DNA from: Mycobacterium sp. IS-1496
GTDB taxonomy: Bacteria > Actinomycetota > Actinomycetes > Mycobacteriales > Mycobacteriaceae
Assembly: GCF_001499995.1 (NCBI RefSeq)
Contig: NZ_LQIU01000067.1
Span: forward strand, 62,001-126,000
Direction of reading: 5' to 3'
DNA length: 64,000 nt
Positions 16,895 to 26,278 of the stretch are shown one piece after another. The notes beneath the pieces were generated by a model. It was given only the letters and a program-made list of their open reading frames with translations. It searched no databases and was not told the DNA's origin. Numbering within the stretch: the stretch's first letter is position 1; every line of letters starts with the position of its first letter. Made by a program: the position numbers and the translations under genes.

Positions 16895-17864
16895 CGGCCA
16901 CCTCCTCGGGCCCCGGGACGATCTCGAAGAGCCGTTCGGCCTCGGCTCGCTCGCACACCGCGGTACCCGGGGTCAACAACATGGCCCCTCCCGTGGCGAT
17001 CCCGAACTGCACGGATTTGCTCGGCGACCACCCCCGCGTCAGGCCCGCGACGATCGCCGCCACCATCGCGTCACCTGCACCGACACCGCTGACGGCCTCC
17101 ACCGGTACCGGCCGGAAACGTCGACTGTGCTGCGAGGTGGCCAGCAGCGCACCCTTCGAACCGAGGGAGACGACCACCATCTCGGCGACGCCGGCGTCGA
17201 CGAGTTCGTGCGCGGCGGTCAACTGATCGGATTCGTCGAGGAGATCTCGGCCGACCCGCTCCCGGAGTTCGCGCACGCTGGCCTTGAGCAGGAAGACCCC
17301 CGAACGGACCCGCTGCAGGGCATCGCCCGACGTGTCGAGGATCAGGCGCGCGCCGAGTTCGCGGCAGAGGTCGGCGACCCGCTGATAGAAGTCCGGCGGA
17401 ACCCCCGGCGGCAGACTGCCACTGGCCACGACGAACTGCGCGACCCGGGCCTCGTAACGCAGCTCGTCCAGACACTTCGTCTGCTCCTGCGGTGTCAGGC
17501 ACGGCCCGGGGAGGATGAAGCGGTACTGCTGGCCGTTGCTGTCGTCGTTGACGGTGAAGCTCTCGCGCGTCGGCTCGCCGATCGCGACACGACGAAACGG
17601 GACGTCGGCCTTGCCCAGCAGTTCGGTGACCAGGTCGCCGGTCGGCCCGCCCACGGGGAACACCGCCGACACCGACTCGCCGAGCACGAACGCGGTCCGG
17701 GCCACGTTGATCCCGCCACCGCCCGGGTCGTAACGCGCTCGGGCGCAACGGATCTTGCTGGTGGGCCGGACCTGCGGTGCGCTCGTGGTGATGTCGAGGG
17801 CGGGGTTCATCGTCAGCGTGACGATGGTCGGACCGTGGCCTGGGCGTTCGCCGGAACGTCTCAT
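16830..17864 (-). CDS. pfkB: PfkB-family sugar-phosphate kinase
   Basis: The 344-residue product is a ribokinase-fold kinase: N-terminal TLTMNPALDIT, the sugar-binding GGGGINVA region near residue 50, and the C-terminal VSGVGAGDAMVA loop with the catalytic Asp. It matches 6-phosphofructokinase/tagatose-6-phosphate kinase members, such as the DosR-regulated pfkB of M. tuberculosis. The ATG at 17864 has GGAG about nine bases upstream and overlaps the stop of the universal stress gene by 4 bases, so the two are coupled. Likely role: phosphorylating fructose-6-phosphate in low oxygen, when the major Pfk is limiting. Confidence 0.9.
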   Translation of the reverse strand: MRRSGERPGHGPTIVTLTMNPALDITTSAPQVRPTSKIRCARARYDPGGGGINVARTAFVLGESVSAVFPVGGPTGDLVTELLGKADVPFRRVAIGEPTRESFTVNDDSNGQQYRFILPGPCLTPQEQTKCLDELRYEARVAQFVVASGSLPPGVPPDFYQRVADLCRELGARLILDTSGDALQRVRSGVFLLKASVRELRERVGRDLLDESDQLTAAHELVDAGVAEMVVVSLGSKGALLATSQHSRRFRPVPVEAVSGVGAGDAMVAAIVAGLTRGWSPSKSVQFGIATGGAMLLTPGTAVCERAEAERLFEIVPGPEEVAVSEAGRPVPAGPAPGTELPPR

Positions 17865-18766
17865 CGGCCCACACTCCTGGATGCGGCCCGTGGTGCGCGG
17901 ACCACGAGCACCGGTGTGTCCGTGGACTGCGCCACGGCCGAGCTGACCGAACCCAGCCAGGGTGATGCGAAGCCGCCACGACCGCGGACTCCGACCACCA
18001 CCAGTTGCGCGTGCTCGGACTCGCGGATCAGCCATCGTGCGGGCTGGTCGCAGACCAGGCGTCGGTGTACCCGCACCTCGGGGTACCGCTCCTGCCAGCC
18101 CGCGAGCCGTTCGCCGAGGACTTCGTCACCCTGGCTTTCGTATTCGCGCCAGTCCCTGCCGACGATCGGGAAGACCGCCACGTCGCTCCAAGCATGCAGC
18201 GCCACCAGGTCGACCCCCCGCCGTGCCGCCTCGTCGAAGGCCATCGCGGTCGCCGCCTCCGAGGCCGGTGACCCGTCGATGCCCAGCAGGACGGGCGCGT
18301 CCTCGTCCGGCCGCCCGCCGCGTGCGGGGCGGATGACGGCCACCGGGCAGCGGGCGTGGTGCACCAGACCGGTGCTGACCGAGCCCAGCAGCAGCCGGCC
18401 GAGCGCACCGGTTCCGCGGCTTCCGACGACGACCATCTGCTTCTCGCCGGATTCGTGCACCAGGGTCGGGACCACGCTCGACGCGAGGACTTCGGTGCGG
18501 ATGTCGGGCAGACGGGAGTCGGGAGCGCAGGCCAGTGCGGTCTTGAGCGCCTGTTCGAGGACGTGCCGGGCGTTGTCCTGCTGCCATTCGTAGATCTCGG
18601 CCAGGATCGGTCCCACCGGCGAACTCGCCGCCACCGCCGCCACGACGTGCGTCAGCGTCAGTGGCACGCGGCGCATCACCGCCTCATGGGTCGCCCAGCG
18701 GATGGCGGCATCGGATTCGGCCGAACCGTCGACACCCACCAGGATGCCGTTGCCGTTCGCTTCCAT
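17861..18766 (-). CDS. Universal stress protein, tandem UspA domains
   Basis: The 301-residue protein has two UspA domains, each with a complete ATP-binding motif (GSRGTGALGRLLLGS and GVRGRGGFASPWLGS). It is one base downstream of the Acg-like gene and overlaps pfkB by 4 bases, within a minus-strand run led by the wax synthase and two DosR-like boxes. The ATG at 18766 has GGGAGGAG four bases upstream. It resembles the Rv2005c/Rv2028c/Rv2623 group that binds ATP and restrains growth in hypoxia; the exact ortholog was not determined. Confidence 0.93.
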   Translation of the reverse strand: MEANGNGILVGVDGSAESDAAIRWATHEAVMRRVPLTLTHVVAAVAASSPVGPILAEIYEWQQDNARHVLEQALKTALACAPDSRLPDIRTEVLASSVVPTLVHESGEKQMVVVGSRGTGALGRLLLGSVSTGLVHHARCPVAVIRPARGGRPDEDAPVLLGIDGSPASEAATAMAFDEAARRGVDLVALHAWSDVAVFPIVGRDWREYESQGDEVLGERLAGWQERYPEVRVHRRLVCDQPARWLIRESEHAQLVVVGVRGRGGFASPWLGSVSSAVAQSTDTPVLVVRAPRAASRSVGR

Positions 18767-18767
18767 G

Positions 18768-19775
18768 TCACTCCTCCCGCCGGGGATGGTTCGATCGGCG
18801 AATCTGTATGACGTCGCTGGAGGGTAGCCGCGGGGTCGGTGCACGTGTCTCCTCCACGTCCGGGGCTCTGCCCACCCGGATCAGGGCCTGGGGAACTCCC
18901 CGGTCACCGATCAGGCTCCCGATCGCGGCGCGGCTCTCCAGCAGTTCGGTGACATGGGTCAGCGGGCAGGTGGCCAGCCCGGCCACCGTGCACGCCAACA
19001 GCACGGTCGACAGCGTCTCGCCGCACCACAGTGCGTCGGCGCGGGTGTCTCCCGGTGTGGTCAGCACGAGGATCTTCGCTTCGTCGGCGCGCACCTCGGG
19101 GCACCGATCACCGTGCCACGTGACCGGGAACGTGCGACCGATGTCGACGCGTCCCTGCTCCTCCTCGGACACCAGGGCGCTCGGCGGCACGCCCCGGTAC
19201 GGCCGGTGAGGCTCTGTCCACCAACGCAGTTCGTCGCGGTAGTAGACATCGTGGCGCCGATGCGACTCGGTCAGCCGGGATGCCTCGGCCAGAATCGGCC
19301 GTGACCGGTCGCTCAGCACCACCAGAGCCGCGGGACGGGATTCGATGCTCTGCCGCAACACCGGTTCGAACATCTCCCAGTCCTCGGGCGCGCGGAACGG
19401 CAGCCGATCGGTGCGGCGTCGCAGGATCGCCTCCGCGCGCTCACGGTCGGCCGCGGTAACGCTCGGCGCGGGTGTGAAGGTGAGCGATGCCAGAAGGTCC
19501 CGTTCACCCGGGTCGGGGAACCGGTCGGCTTCGGTCCGCCACCCCGATGCGGCCATCGCGATCCGGAAGTGATCAAGGGCCGCACCGCAACTGATGAGCG
19601 CCTCACGGCCCGACCTGTCGGTGGAGCGCACGACCCGGCGGTGGTCGGCGAACAGGTCGACCGATGCGTCGCGCACGATCCACCGCCACGGCTGGCTGTT
19701 GTGCAGGGACGGCGCCCGGCACGCCCGCCGGATCGCCGCGACGACGGTGTCGGTGTCCGCGCTCCCCTGTGTCAT
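18768..19775 (-). CDS. Acg-like nitroreductase family protein
   Basis: The 335-residue product belongs to the mycobacterial Acg/Rv3131 group of the nitroreductase superfamily: the N-terminal RRACRAPSLHNSQPW motif and C-terminal GLATCPLTHVTE are typical. Acg proteins carry FMN in a closed site with a lid and are thought to store flavin rather than reduce nitro compounds. In M. tuberculosis all paralogs are DosR targets. Here it sits 14 bases after the wax synthase gene and one base before a universal stress gene, consistent with hypoxic expression as one transcript. Confidence 0.9.
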   Translation of the reverse strand: MTQGSADTDTVVAAIRRACRAPSLHNSQPWRWIVRDASVDLFADHRRVVRSTDRSGREALISCGAALDHFRIAMAASGWRTEADRFPDPGERDLLASLTFTPAPSVTAADRERAEAILRRRTDRLPFRAPEDWEMFEPVLRQSIESRPAALVVLSDRSRPILAEASRLTESHRRHDVYYRDELRWWTEPHRPYRGVPPSALVSEEEQGRVDIGRTFPVTWHGDRCPEVRADEAKILVLTTPGDTRADALWCGETLSTVLLACTVAGLATCPLTHVTELLESRAAIGSLIGDRGVPQALIRVGRAPDVEETRAPTPRLPSSDVIQIRRSNHPRREE

Positions 19776-19789
19776 CGATGCGGGCTCCT

Positions 19790-21172
19790 CTAACCAGGCC
19801 GTCGGTGCTCGGCGTCGGAGCTGATCTCCACGAGGCGGTCCATGGCGTGTTCGATACCGCGGGCGAGGTCCTCGACGTCGGGTGCGGTGTCGAAATCACC
19901 CGTGATACCGAAGACCAGCCTGTCGGCGTAACTGACGATCGCGATGCCGGTTCGGAGGCCGAGCGCGATCGGCGGGATCGGGAACATGCGCACGACTTCG
20001 CGTCCCATGACCTGCATGTGGTGCCGTGGCCCGGGCACATTCGTCGCGACGGTGACCACGCTGCGTTGAGGAAGCCGGGTCATGGCGCGAACAGCCCACG
20101 CGGTCAACGGAAACGGGATGATGTTCGACGCCGAGACGACGGCGTGGCCCGCCTGGCGCTGCCCACTGTTCTTGGCCTCGGTCAGGCGCGCGTGAACGGT
20201 CCGCAGCTGTTCTTCGGGATCCGCCTTGTCGACCGGCAGGTAGGGAAGCATCAGCGACACCCTGTTGTCGACCTTGCCGACGGCGTCGTTCGAGCGGACC
20301 GACACCGGCACCAAGGTGCGCAACGTAGTGCTGCGGGGTGTCTCGCCACGGCGGATCAACACGGCGCGGAACGCGTCGGTGATCGCTGCGAGCACGACGT
20401 CGTTGAGGGTCACCCCGAAGGCCTGACAGACTTGCTGCGCGTCGTCGAGCGACACCTCGGCCCCCGCGAACCGCCGCATCGTGCTGACGGATCCGACCAG
20501 CGACGTCGGCGTCGGCCGCAGGAGGCCGCCGATGATCTCGGCCGCACCGCCCACACCGCGTGCGGCCGCGCCCGCCAGGCCGGTCGAGGTCCGCCAGAGG
20601 GTGCCGGCCCACCGCCGCGGATCGAGACCGAGTGCCGGTAACCCGAACCTGCGCTGCGCCGCCTCGCCGGCCGCCCGGATCTCCGTGGCGTAGGTGTCGT
20701 CGTCCCCGTTGTCGCTGAGCCCGGCCAGCATGTGCATCGTCGCGATCCCGTCGGCGATGCAGTGGTGCAGTTTCATGATCATGGCCCACCGGTCGTCCGG
20801 CAGACCCTCCACGATCCAGCACTCCCACAGTGGGCGCTCGCGGTCGAGCCGGCGTTCCATCACGTCGGCGGTCAGCCGGAACAGCGCCGCGTCGTCGCCC
20901 GGATGAGGGAGCGCGGTCCGGTGCAGGTGGTGGGAGATGTCGAAGTTGGTCGCGTCGACCCACTCCGGCGCCTCGAGGTCCAGCGGGTGCGTGCGAAGCA
21001 CCTGCCGGAACCGCGGCATGTCGAGCACCCGGTCCGCTAGGCCCGACACGAACGCCTCGTCGTCGGGAACGGGTCCGTCGAGTATGGAGACGGACCCGAT
21101 GGCAAGACTGACGTGGGGGTCGGAGTCCTCGGCTTCGAGGAAGCTCGCGTCGAGGCTGGTCAGGTGCTCCAT
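19790..21172 (-). CDS. Wax ester synthase/diacylglycerol acyltransferase (WS/DGAT)
   Basis: The 460-residue enzyme has the acyltransferase motif HHxxxDG (HHCIADG) at about residues 133-139 and the N-terminal opening MEHLTSLDASFLEAED typical of Tgs proteins. It transfers acyl-CoA to diacylglycerol or long alcohols, making storage lipid. It heads the run with Acg-like, Usp and PfkB genes, and faces another WS/DGAT gene across a 139-base gap with two DosR-like boxes. This mirrors M. tuberculosis tgs1 (Rv3130c) beside an Acg paralog. The ATG at 21172 was chosen because the upstream extension is antisense shadow. Confidence 0.92.
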   Translation of the reverse strand: MEHLTSLDASFLEAEDSDPHVSLAIGSVSILDGPVPDDEAFVSGLADRVLDMPRFRQVLRTHPLDLEAPEWVDATNFDISHHLHRTALPHPGDDAALFRLTADVMERRLDRERPLWECWIVEGLPDDRWAMIMKLHHCIADGIATMHMLAGLSDNGDDDTYATEIRAAGEAAQRRFGLPALGLDPRRWAGTLWRTSTGLAGAAARGVGGAAEIIGGLLRPTPTSLVGSVSTMRRFAGAEVSLDDAQQVCQAFGVTLNDVVLAAITDAFRAVLIRRGETPRSTTLRTLVPVSVRSNDAVGKVDNRVSLMLPYLPVDKADPEEQLRTVHARLTEAKNSGQRQAGHAVVSASNIIPFPLTAWAVRAMTRLPQRSVVTVATNVPGPRHHMQVMGREVVRMFPIPPIALGLRTGIAIVSYADRLVFGITGDFDTAPDVEDLARGIEHAMDRLVEISSDAEHRRPG

Positions 21173-21207
21173 GTCACCACTGTGCGCCCGGCGTGGGACG
21201 CGTAACA

Positions 21208-21221
21208 GGGTCGGAAGTCCC
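21208..21221. promoter_or_regulatory. Candidate DosR box 1 in WS/DGAT divergent promoter
   Basis: GGGTCGGAAGTCCC matches the DosR palindrome at 11 of 14 positions. It is 35 bases before the minus-strand WS/DGAT start and is the best-scoring box in the window. Confidence 0.55.
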
Positions 21222-21260
21222 GAGTCCGGCACCCGGTGGCACGGAGATCCGTCGGAAGAA

Positions 21261-21274
21261 GAGACCAACGGCCC
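21261..21274. promoter_or_regulatory. Candidate DosR box 2 in WS/DGAT divergent promoter
   Basis: GAGACCAACGGCCC matches the DosR palindrome at 10 of 14 positions, 37 bases before the plus-strand WS/DGAT start. Pairs of boxes are usual at strong DosR promoters. Confidence 0.4.
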
Positions 21275-21311
21275 TGGTTCGGCGCTCGCCGGCAGCCTTA
21301 ACGTGGCGTCG

Positions 21312-22685
21312 ATGACCGACTTCATGCGTAACAGCGATGCGTTCACGTGGGCGATGGAAACCGACCCCGGGTTGCGGTCCACGGTGGTCACGGTGATCGT
21401 GCTCGAGCGGTCCCCGGACTGGGATGAGCTGCGGGACCGCTTCGACCTGGTCTCGCGCAAGGTCCCGATGGTGCGGCAGCGGGTCGTCCCGTCCTCACCT
21501 CCGGCGCCGCCACGGTGGGAGTTCGTGGAGGATTTCGACCTCGATTTCCACATGCGCAGGGTGACCGCCACCGCGCCGGGCAGCTTCGACGCCGTGCTGG
21601 AGATGGCCAGAGTCGCGGCGATGGAGGACTTCGACCGTGCGCGCCCGCTCTGGGAGGCGACGTTGGTCGACGGCCTCGACAACGGCGGGGCGGCACTGAT
21701 TCTCAAGTTCCACCACGCTCTGACCGACGGGGTGGGAGGAATCCAGATCGGGATGATCCTGTTCGACCTGTCGGAGGTCCCCGCGACGCACGGTCCTGTC
21801 GCGGAGGTGCCCGAGGTGACACCGCCGCCATGGTTGAGCGGCTACCGCGAGACGGCCAAGTACGACCTGCGGCTGGTTGCGGACGCGGTCATGGGCACGG
21901 CGAGGAGCGCGCCGCGGCTGATCCGCGACGGGATCCGGCGGCCGGTGTCGACGGTCTCATCGGCGGCGCAGATCGCCGCGTCGGTCGTCCGGACCGTCCG
22001 CCCGGTGAATCGGACGGGCTCCTCACTCATCAGGCGGCGCAGCCTGATTCGCCGGCTCGGTGTGCTGGAGGTCCCGTTCGAGGAGCTGCGGCGCGCCGCC
22101 CACCGGTGCGAGTGCGCGCTGAACGACGCGTTCGTCGCGGGGGTGGCCGGTGGGCTCCGGCGCTACCACGAACACCACGGCGTCGACGTCGGTGACCTCC
22201 ACCTGACGATGCCGATCAGTCTGCGCGAGGAGGGCGACGGGCTGGGCGGCAACCGGATCACGTTGATGCGCTTCGACGTTCCCGCCGGAATCGCCGACCC
22301 GACTGAGCGGATCCGGGAGATCCACCAGAGAACCAGCACGGTGCGCCACGAGAAGTCACTGCCCTACACCCAGTGGATCGCCGGTGCCCTAAACATGATG
22401 CCCCGGTGGTACATCGCCTCCATCCTGCGCAACGTCGACTTCCTGTGCAGTGACGTGCCGGGCATACCGGTGCCGGTGTTCCTCGGCGGGGCGCGGGTGG
22501 TGACCCAGTATGCGTTCGGCCCGACGATCGGCGCCGCGGTCAACGTCACGCTGCTGACCTATGTGGACACGTGCGCGATAGGTGTCGACGTCGACACCGG
22601 GGCGATCCCCGACTTCGACGTCTTCCACCAGTGCCTCGTCGAGGGGTTCGACGAGGTGCTCGCCCTCGCCGCGCCGGACGCCTGA
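21312..22685 (+). CDS. Second WS/DGAT acyltransferase
   Basis: The 457-residue product has HHALTDG (HHxxxDG), the WS/DGAT active-site motif, near residue 135, plus the C-terminal NVDFLCSDVPGIPVP segment seen across the family. It is only distantly similar to the divergent neighbour, so the pair is not a recent duplication. No ribosome site is visible before the ATG at 21312 (or an in-frame GTG at 21303), which suggests leaderless translation. Two DosR-like boxes lie upstream. It converges with the trehalose-phosphatase fusion gene, leaving 11 bases between stops. Confidence 0.9.
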   Translation: MTDFMRNSDAFTWAMETDPGLRSTVVTVIVLERSPDWDELRDRFDLVSRKVPMVRQRVVPSSPPAPPRWEFVEDFDLDFHMRRVTATAPGSFDAVLEMARVAAMEDFDRARPLWEATLVDGLDNGGAALILKFHHALTDGVGGIQIGMILFDLSEVPATHGPVAEVPEVTPPPWLSGYRETAKYDLRLVADAVMGTARSAPRLIRDGIRRPVSTVSSAAQIAASVVRTVRPVNRTGSSLIRRRSLIRRLGVLEVPFEELRRAAHRCECALNDAFVAGVAGGLRRYHEHHGVDVGDLHLTMPISLREEGDGLGGNRITLMRFDVPAGIADPTERIREIHQRTSTVRHEKSLPYTQWIAGALNMMPRWYIASILRNVDFLCSDVPGIPVPVFLGGARVVTQYAFGPTIGAAVNVTLLTYVDTCAIGVDVDTGAIPDFDVFHQCLVEGFDEVLALAAPDA

Positions 22686-22696
22686 GGATCGCCGGA

Positions 22697-25600
22697 TCAA
22701 CCGGGGAACCGGACGGTGGTGCCGGGCATCAGTTGCACCACCCGCCCACGGCATTCCACCACCACCCCCGCGGCCTCGCGCGGGTCGACACTGATGATCA
22801 CACCCTTCCCGCTGACCCGTAGGTGCAGGTGCAGTCCCCGGTAGTGGATCGGCACGGCCAGCACCCCAAGGCTTTCCGGCCAGTACGGGGAGAGGATGAG
22901 GCGGTTGGACCGGGTCTCCAGGCCGGTGAAACACCGCTGCATGAGGTCGACGGTGCCGGCCATGGCCGCCAGGTGGATGCCTTCGGACGTCGTGCCGCCC
23001 TGGATGTCGGAGACGTCGGAGGTGAGCGCCTGTTCGAAGTAGTCCATCGCCCGGTCACGGTTGGCGCGCGCCAGGACCCAGGTGTGCACCACCCCGCTGA
23101 GCGTCGATCCGTGGGACGTGCGGGCCAGGTAGTAGTCGACCATGCCCGGGACGTCGTCCGGGGGGAAGTGGTAGCCGAGCCGGTTCAGTATCTCGTCGAG
23201 TTCGGTCACCGACATCAGGTACAACAGCATAAGGACGTCGGCCTGCTTGGAGGCCTGGTAGCGGTTGACGTCGTCGTCCTCCGCCTCGAGGATGCGGTCG
23301 AGGCGCTGGATGTTGCCGTACTGCGCTCGGTAGCGGTCCCAGTCCAACTCCGCCAACTCGCCGTAACCCTCGAACTGGCTGATGACGCCGTCGTGGAACG
23401 GTACGTACATCCGGCGGCTCACCTCGTCCCAGTGCGCCAGTTCGCCGCTGGTCAGTCCGAGCGTCTCCAGCAGGTCGAGGCGGTTGGGCAGCGGCAGCAG
23501 GTTCAACGCGTCGAGGGCACGCATGATCACCCAGACCGCCATCACGTTCGTGTACGCGTTGTTGTCGATGCCGTCGTACGGTGCGTCGGGGTACCCGGAG
23601 TGGAATTCGTCGGGTCCGATGACGCCGCGGATGCTGTAGCGACAGCGTTCTTCGTCGTAGGTGGCCCTGCTCACCCAGAAGCGCGCGATCTCGGCCAGCA
23701 TCTCTGCGCCGTAGTCGATCAGGTACGCGAGATCCCCGGTGGCCTGATAGAACTTCCACGCGCTGTACGCGACCGCGATGCCGATGTGGTGGGCCCGCGC
23801 GCTCGCATCGGGGTTCCAGTTGCCGCTGCGCGGATTGAGGTGCAGCCGTTGGCTTTCCTCCCTGCCGTCGCTGCCGGACTGCCAGGGGAACATCGCACCG
23901 GAGTATCCGGCCGCAGCGGCCGCGTGACGGGCCTCCGGCAGCCGTCGGTAGCGGTATGCCAGCAACGACCGGGTGATCATGGGCAGTCGCAGGTTGAGCA
24001 CCGGGAAGATGAACAGCTCGTCCCAGAAGATGTGGCCGCGGTACGCTTCGCCGTGCAGCCCACGTGCGGGCACACCCACGTCGAGGTCGGCGCTGTTCGG
24101 CGAGACGGTCTGCAGCAGGTGCAGCAGATGGAGCCGCAGGATGCGTACTTCGTCTGTGTAGCCGTCGAATTCGATGGACAGGCGCTCCCAGAGGTGCAGC
24201 CAGTCGGTCAGGTGCCCCTCGCGCACCTCGGCATACCGGCCGAGTCGGCTCAGCCAGCGCTCGGCGTCCACCGCGGGTTCCGACGTCGCGACGTCGCGGC
24301 CGGTGAACAGGGTCACCAGCTTCTCCACCGTCAGCGTCTCACCGACCGCCTGCTCGACGGTGATCTCGTGACCGATCTCCGCGCCGTCCCCGACGAGTCG
24401 GTAGGAGGCCGCCACCGGTGCGTTGTCACGCCACACGACGCTGCGCGCCGCCATGGCGACCGGTATGCGCGACTGGCTGGTGCGGACCGTCAACAGCACC
24501 GAATCGTCGCAGAGCTGCCGCCTCTCGACGATGTCGAGGTGTTCCTTGCTCAGGTCGCGGTACCGCTCGACGAGCGAGTTCGTCACGTTGCCGTCCAGCG
24601 TCGAGCGGACCGTGATGCGGCCCGACCAGTCCTCGGCGACGATCGTGGTCTGCAGAGCGCCGACGTGGGGCAGGTGCATCGCGACGAATCGTTGCTGCGT
24701 CAGCGATGTGGTGTGGCCCGCGCCGTCGCGGAAGCGGACCTTCCTCGTCAGCGTCGCCCCGCGCAGATCGAGGGTCTGGCGGTAGGACAGCACCTCGACC
24801 GCGTCGATGTCGAACCATTCGCCGTCGTCGATCCGGAAGGTCAGCGACAGCCAGTCGGGCAGGTTCACCATGCTCTCGTTGTCGACGGGGGTACCCGATA
24901 CGTCGTCGACGAGACGATTGAACACACCGGCCGCGTAGGTTCCCGGATAGTGCACCCGGCCGGCCTTGGATTCCGGTGCGGCGCCCCTCGTGGCGAAGTA
25001 GCCGTTACCGACCGTGCACAACGACTCGCGCAGCTTCTCGCTCTGCGGGTCGTAACCCTCGTAGGTGAAATCCCAGGCCTCGCTTGCGACTTGGTGCTTG
25101 TAGGCCAGCCACTGCGACCCCCGCTGAAGCAACTCGCGCACCTGGTCGGGGCTCTGCAGGCTGAACCGGGCCGCCGTCCTGCGGTCGGTGTCCTCGTCGT
25201 GGCGCACGACAATGCCTATCCCGTCGAAGCGGACCGCGTCGAACGCGTCCTCGTCGGTGAGATCGTCACCGATGTAGATGGGCAGCAGCGAACCCGCCGC
25301 GTCGATCCGGTCGCGGATCCACCGGAGGGTGGTTCCCTTGTCCCAGTCGATGTCCGGTCTGAGCTCGACCAGCATGCGTCCGCCCGTCACGCGCAGACCG
25401 GCCTGCCGGCCGAGTCGGTGTGTGGCCGAGACGATCTCGGCGACCTGGTCGGCCGCGCCGACCTCGCGGAAGTGCACCGCGACGGCGAAGCGCTTGTGCT
25501 CCACGCGGACACCGGCAATGTGGGTGAACAGGTCGCGCAGTTCACCGGCCGCACGCTCGAGGACGGGCACGAACGCGGCGGCCGCCTCGTTCTGGTGATA

Positions 25601-26278
25601 GGTGCCGTCCGGTCCCGTCAACTCGAATCCGTGGCTCCCCGCGTACCACAGGCCCGGAGCGTCCACCCGCGCCCGCACGTCCGCGAGGTCGCGTCCGCTG
25701 AGGATCGCGACCGGACACACCGCCGCGACGAGCGTCAACGCCTCGGCCGCGCCGTCGACGAGCACGGCCGCGTCCGGATCGGACACGATCGGCGACAGCG
25801 TTCCGTCGTAGTCGAGGAACAACATCGACTCCCTGACGCTGGTGATGCCGATCAGCTGACCGTAGGACTCCAGCGCGTTGGGCACCTCGGAGACCCGCTT
25901 GTCGCCGGTGCGTACCGCGATGTCGGCCAGACCCTCGACCACCCGGTCGGCGTCGTCTCTGACCGCATCGTCTCTGACCGCATCGTCGGGGCGCCGGTCC
26001 GGGTCGACCCGGATGACGAGTGCGAACCCGTCGTCCCGCGCCGGACCCGCCGTCGAGTCCTCGACGAGCACGGCGCGTTGCGGACGTACGTCCAACCCGC
26101 GCAACGCGTCCCGGCGCGCCGAAGGCGCACCGTCCGATGAGCAGAACGCCGTCTTGACGCCACCGTCCTCGAGATCGCGGGTGAGCGCGACACTCGGTGC
26201 GGTATCGGCGGACATGCCGTGGAGATCGAAGATCACCGCGTCGTGGTAGCGGGGATCGATGACGACCGGCGGTGTCAT
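22697..26278 (-). CDS. otsB1: Three-domain protein: HAD-like, trehalose-6-phosphate phosphatase, GH65 phosphorylase/hydrolase
   Basis: The 1193-residue product joins three enzymes. Residues 1-125 are HAD-like but degenerate: the usual DxD is DLH (FDLHGMSAD). Residues 150-390 are a trehalose-6-phosphate phosphatase with intact nucleophile motif DYDGTLSP (D156, D158). The rest is a GH65 domain with the catalytic acid in GVIGPDEFH and the typical DNNAYTN and TSEGIHLAAMAG segments. The order matches M. tuberculosis Rv2006 (otsB1). It could make trehalose and then split it to glucose and glucose-1-phosphate. The ATG overlaps the ppsA stop by 4 bases. A 15-base tandem repeat lies in the first linker. 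Confidence 0.92.
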   Translation of the reverse strand: MTPPVVIDPRYHDAVIFDLHGMSADTAPSVALTRDLEDGGVKTAFCSSDGAPSARRDALRGLDVRPQRAVLVEDSTAGPARDDGFALVIRVDPDRRPDDAVRDDAVRDDADRVVEGLADIAVRTGDKRVSEVPNALESYGQLIGITSVRESMLFLDYDGTLSPIVSDPDAAVLVDGAAEALTLVAAVCPVAILSGRDLADVRARVDAPGLWYAGSHGFELTGPDGTYHQNEAAAAFVPVLERAAGELRDLFTHIAGVRVEHKRFAVAVHFREVGAADQVAEIVSATHRLGRQAGLRVTGGRMLVELRPDIDWDKGTTLRWIRDRIDAAGSLLPIYIGDDLTDEDAFDAVRFDGIGIVVRHDEDTDRRTAARFSLQSPDQVRELLQRGSQWLAYKHQVASEAWDFTYEGYDPQSEKLRESLCTVGNGYFATRGAAPESKAGRVHYPGTYAAGVFNRLVDDVSGTPVDNESMVNLPDWLSLTFRIDDGEWFDIDAVEVLSYRQTLDLRGATLTRKVRFRDGAGHTTSLTQQRFVAMHLPHVGALQTTIVAEDWSGRITVRSTLDGNVTNSLVERYRDLSKEHLDIVERRQLCDDSVLLTVRTSQSRIPVAMAARSVVWRDNAPVAASYRLVGDGAEIGHEITVEQAVGETLTVEKLVTLFTGRDVATSEPAVDAERWLSRLGRYAEVREGHLTDWLHLWERLSIEFDGYTDEVRILRLHLLHLLQTVSPNSADLDVGVPARGLHGEAYRGHIFWDELFIFPVLNLRLPMITRSLLAYRYRRLPEARHAAAAAGYSGAMFPWQSGSDGREESQRLHLNPRSGNWNPDASARAHHIGIAVAYSAWKFYQATGDLAYLIDYGAEMLAEIARFWVSRATYDEERCRYSIRGVIGPDEFHSGYPDAPYDGIDNNAYTNVMAVWVIMRALDALNLLPLPNRLDLLETLGLTSGELAHWDEVSRRMYVPFHDGVISQFEGYGELAELDWDRYRAQYGNIQRLDRILEAEDDDVNRYQASKQADVLMLLYLMSVTELDEILNRLGYHFPPDDVPGMVDYYLARTSHGSTLSGVVHTWVLARANRDRAMDYFEQALTSDVSDIQGGTTSEGIHLAAMAGTVDLMQRCFTGLETRSNRLILSPYWPESLGVLAVPIHYRGLHLHLRVSGKGVIISVDPREAAGVVVECRGRVVQLMPGTTVRFPG
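25953..25987. repeat. 15-base in-frame tandem repeat in fusion-gene linker
   Basis: TCGTCTCTGACCGCA occurs in 2.3 tandem copies. On the coding strand it adds five residues (DDAVR) per copy in the linker between HAD-like and phosphatase domains, so copy number can change without a frameshift. Confidence 0.9.

Noticed and set aside
22823..26140. 1105-codon open frame on the plus strand opposite the trehalose fusion gene
   Set aside because: It is the antisense shadow of a strongly conserved gene; its translation is low-complexity with no domain. High GC creates such frames.
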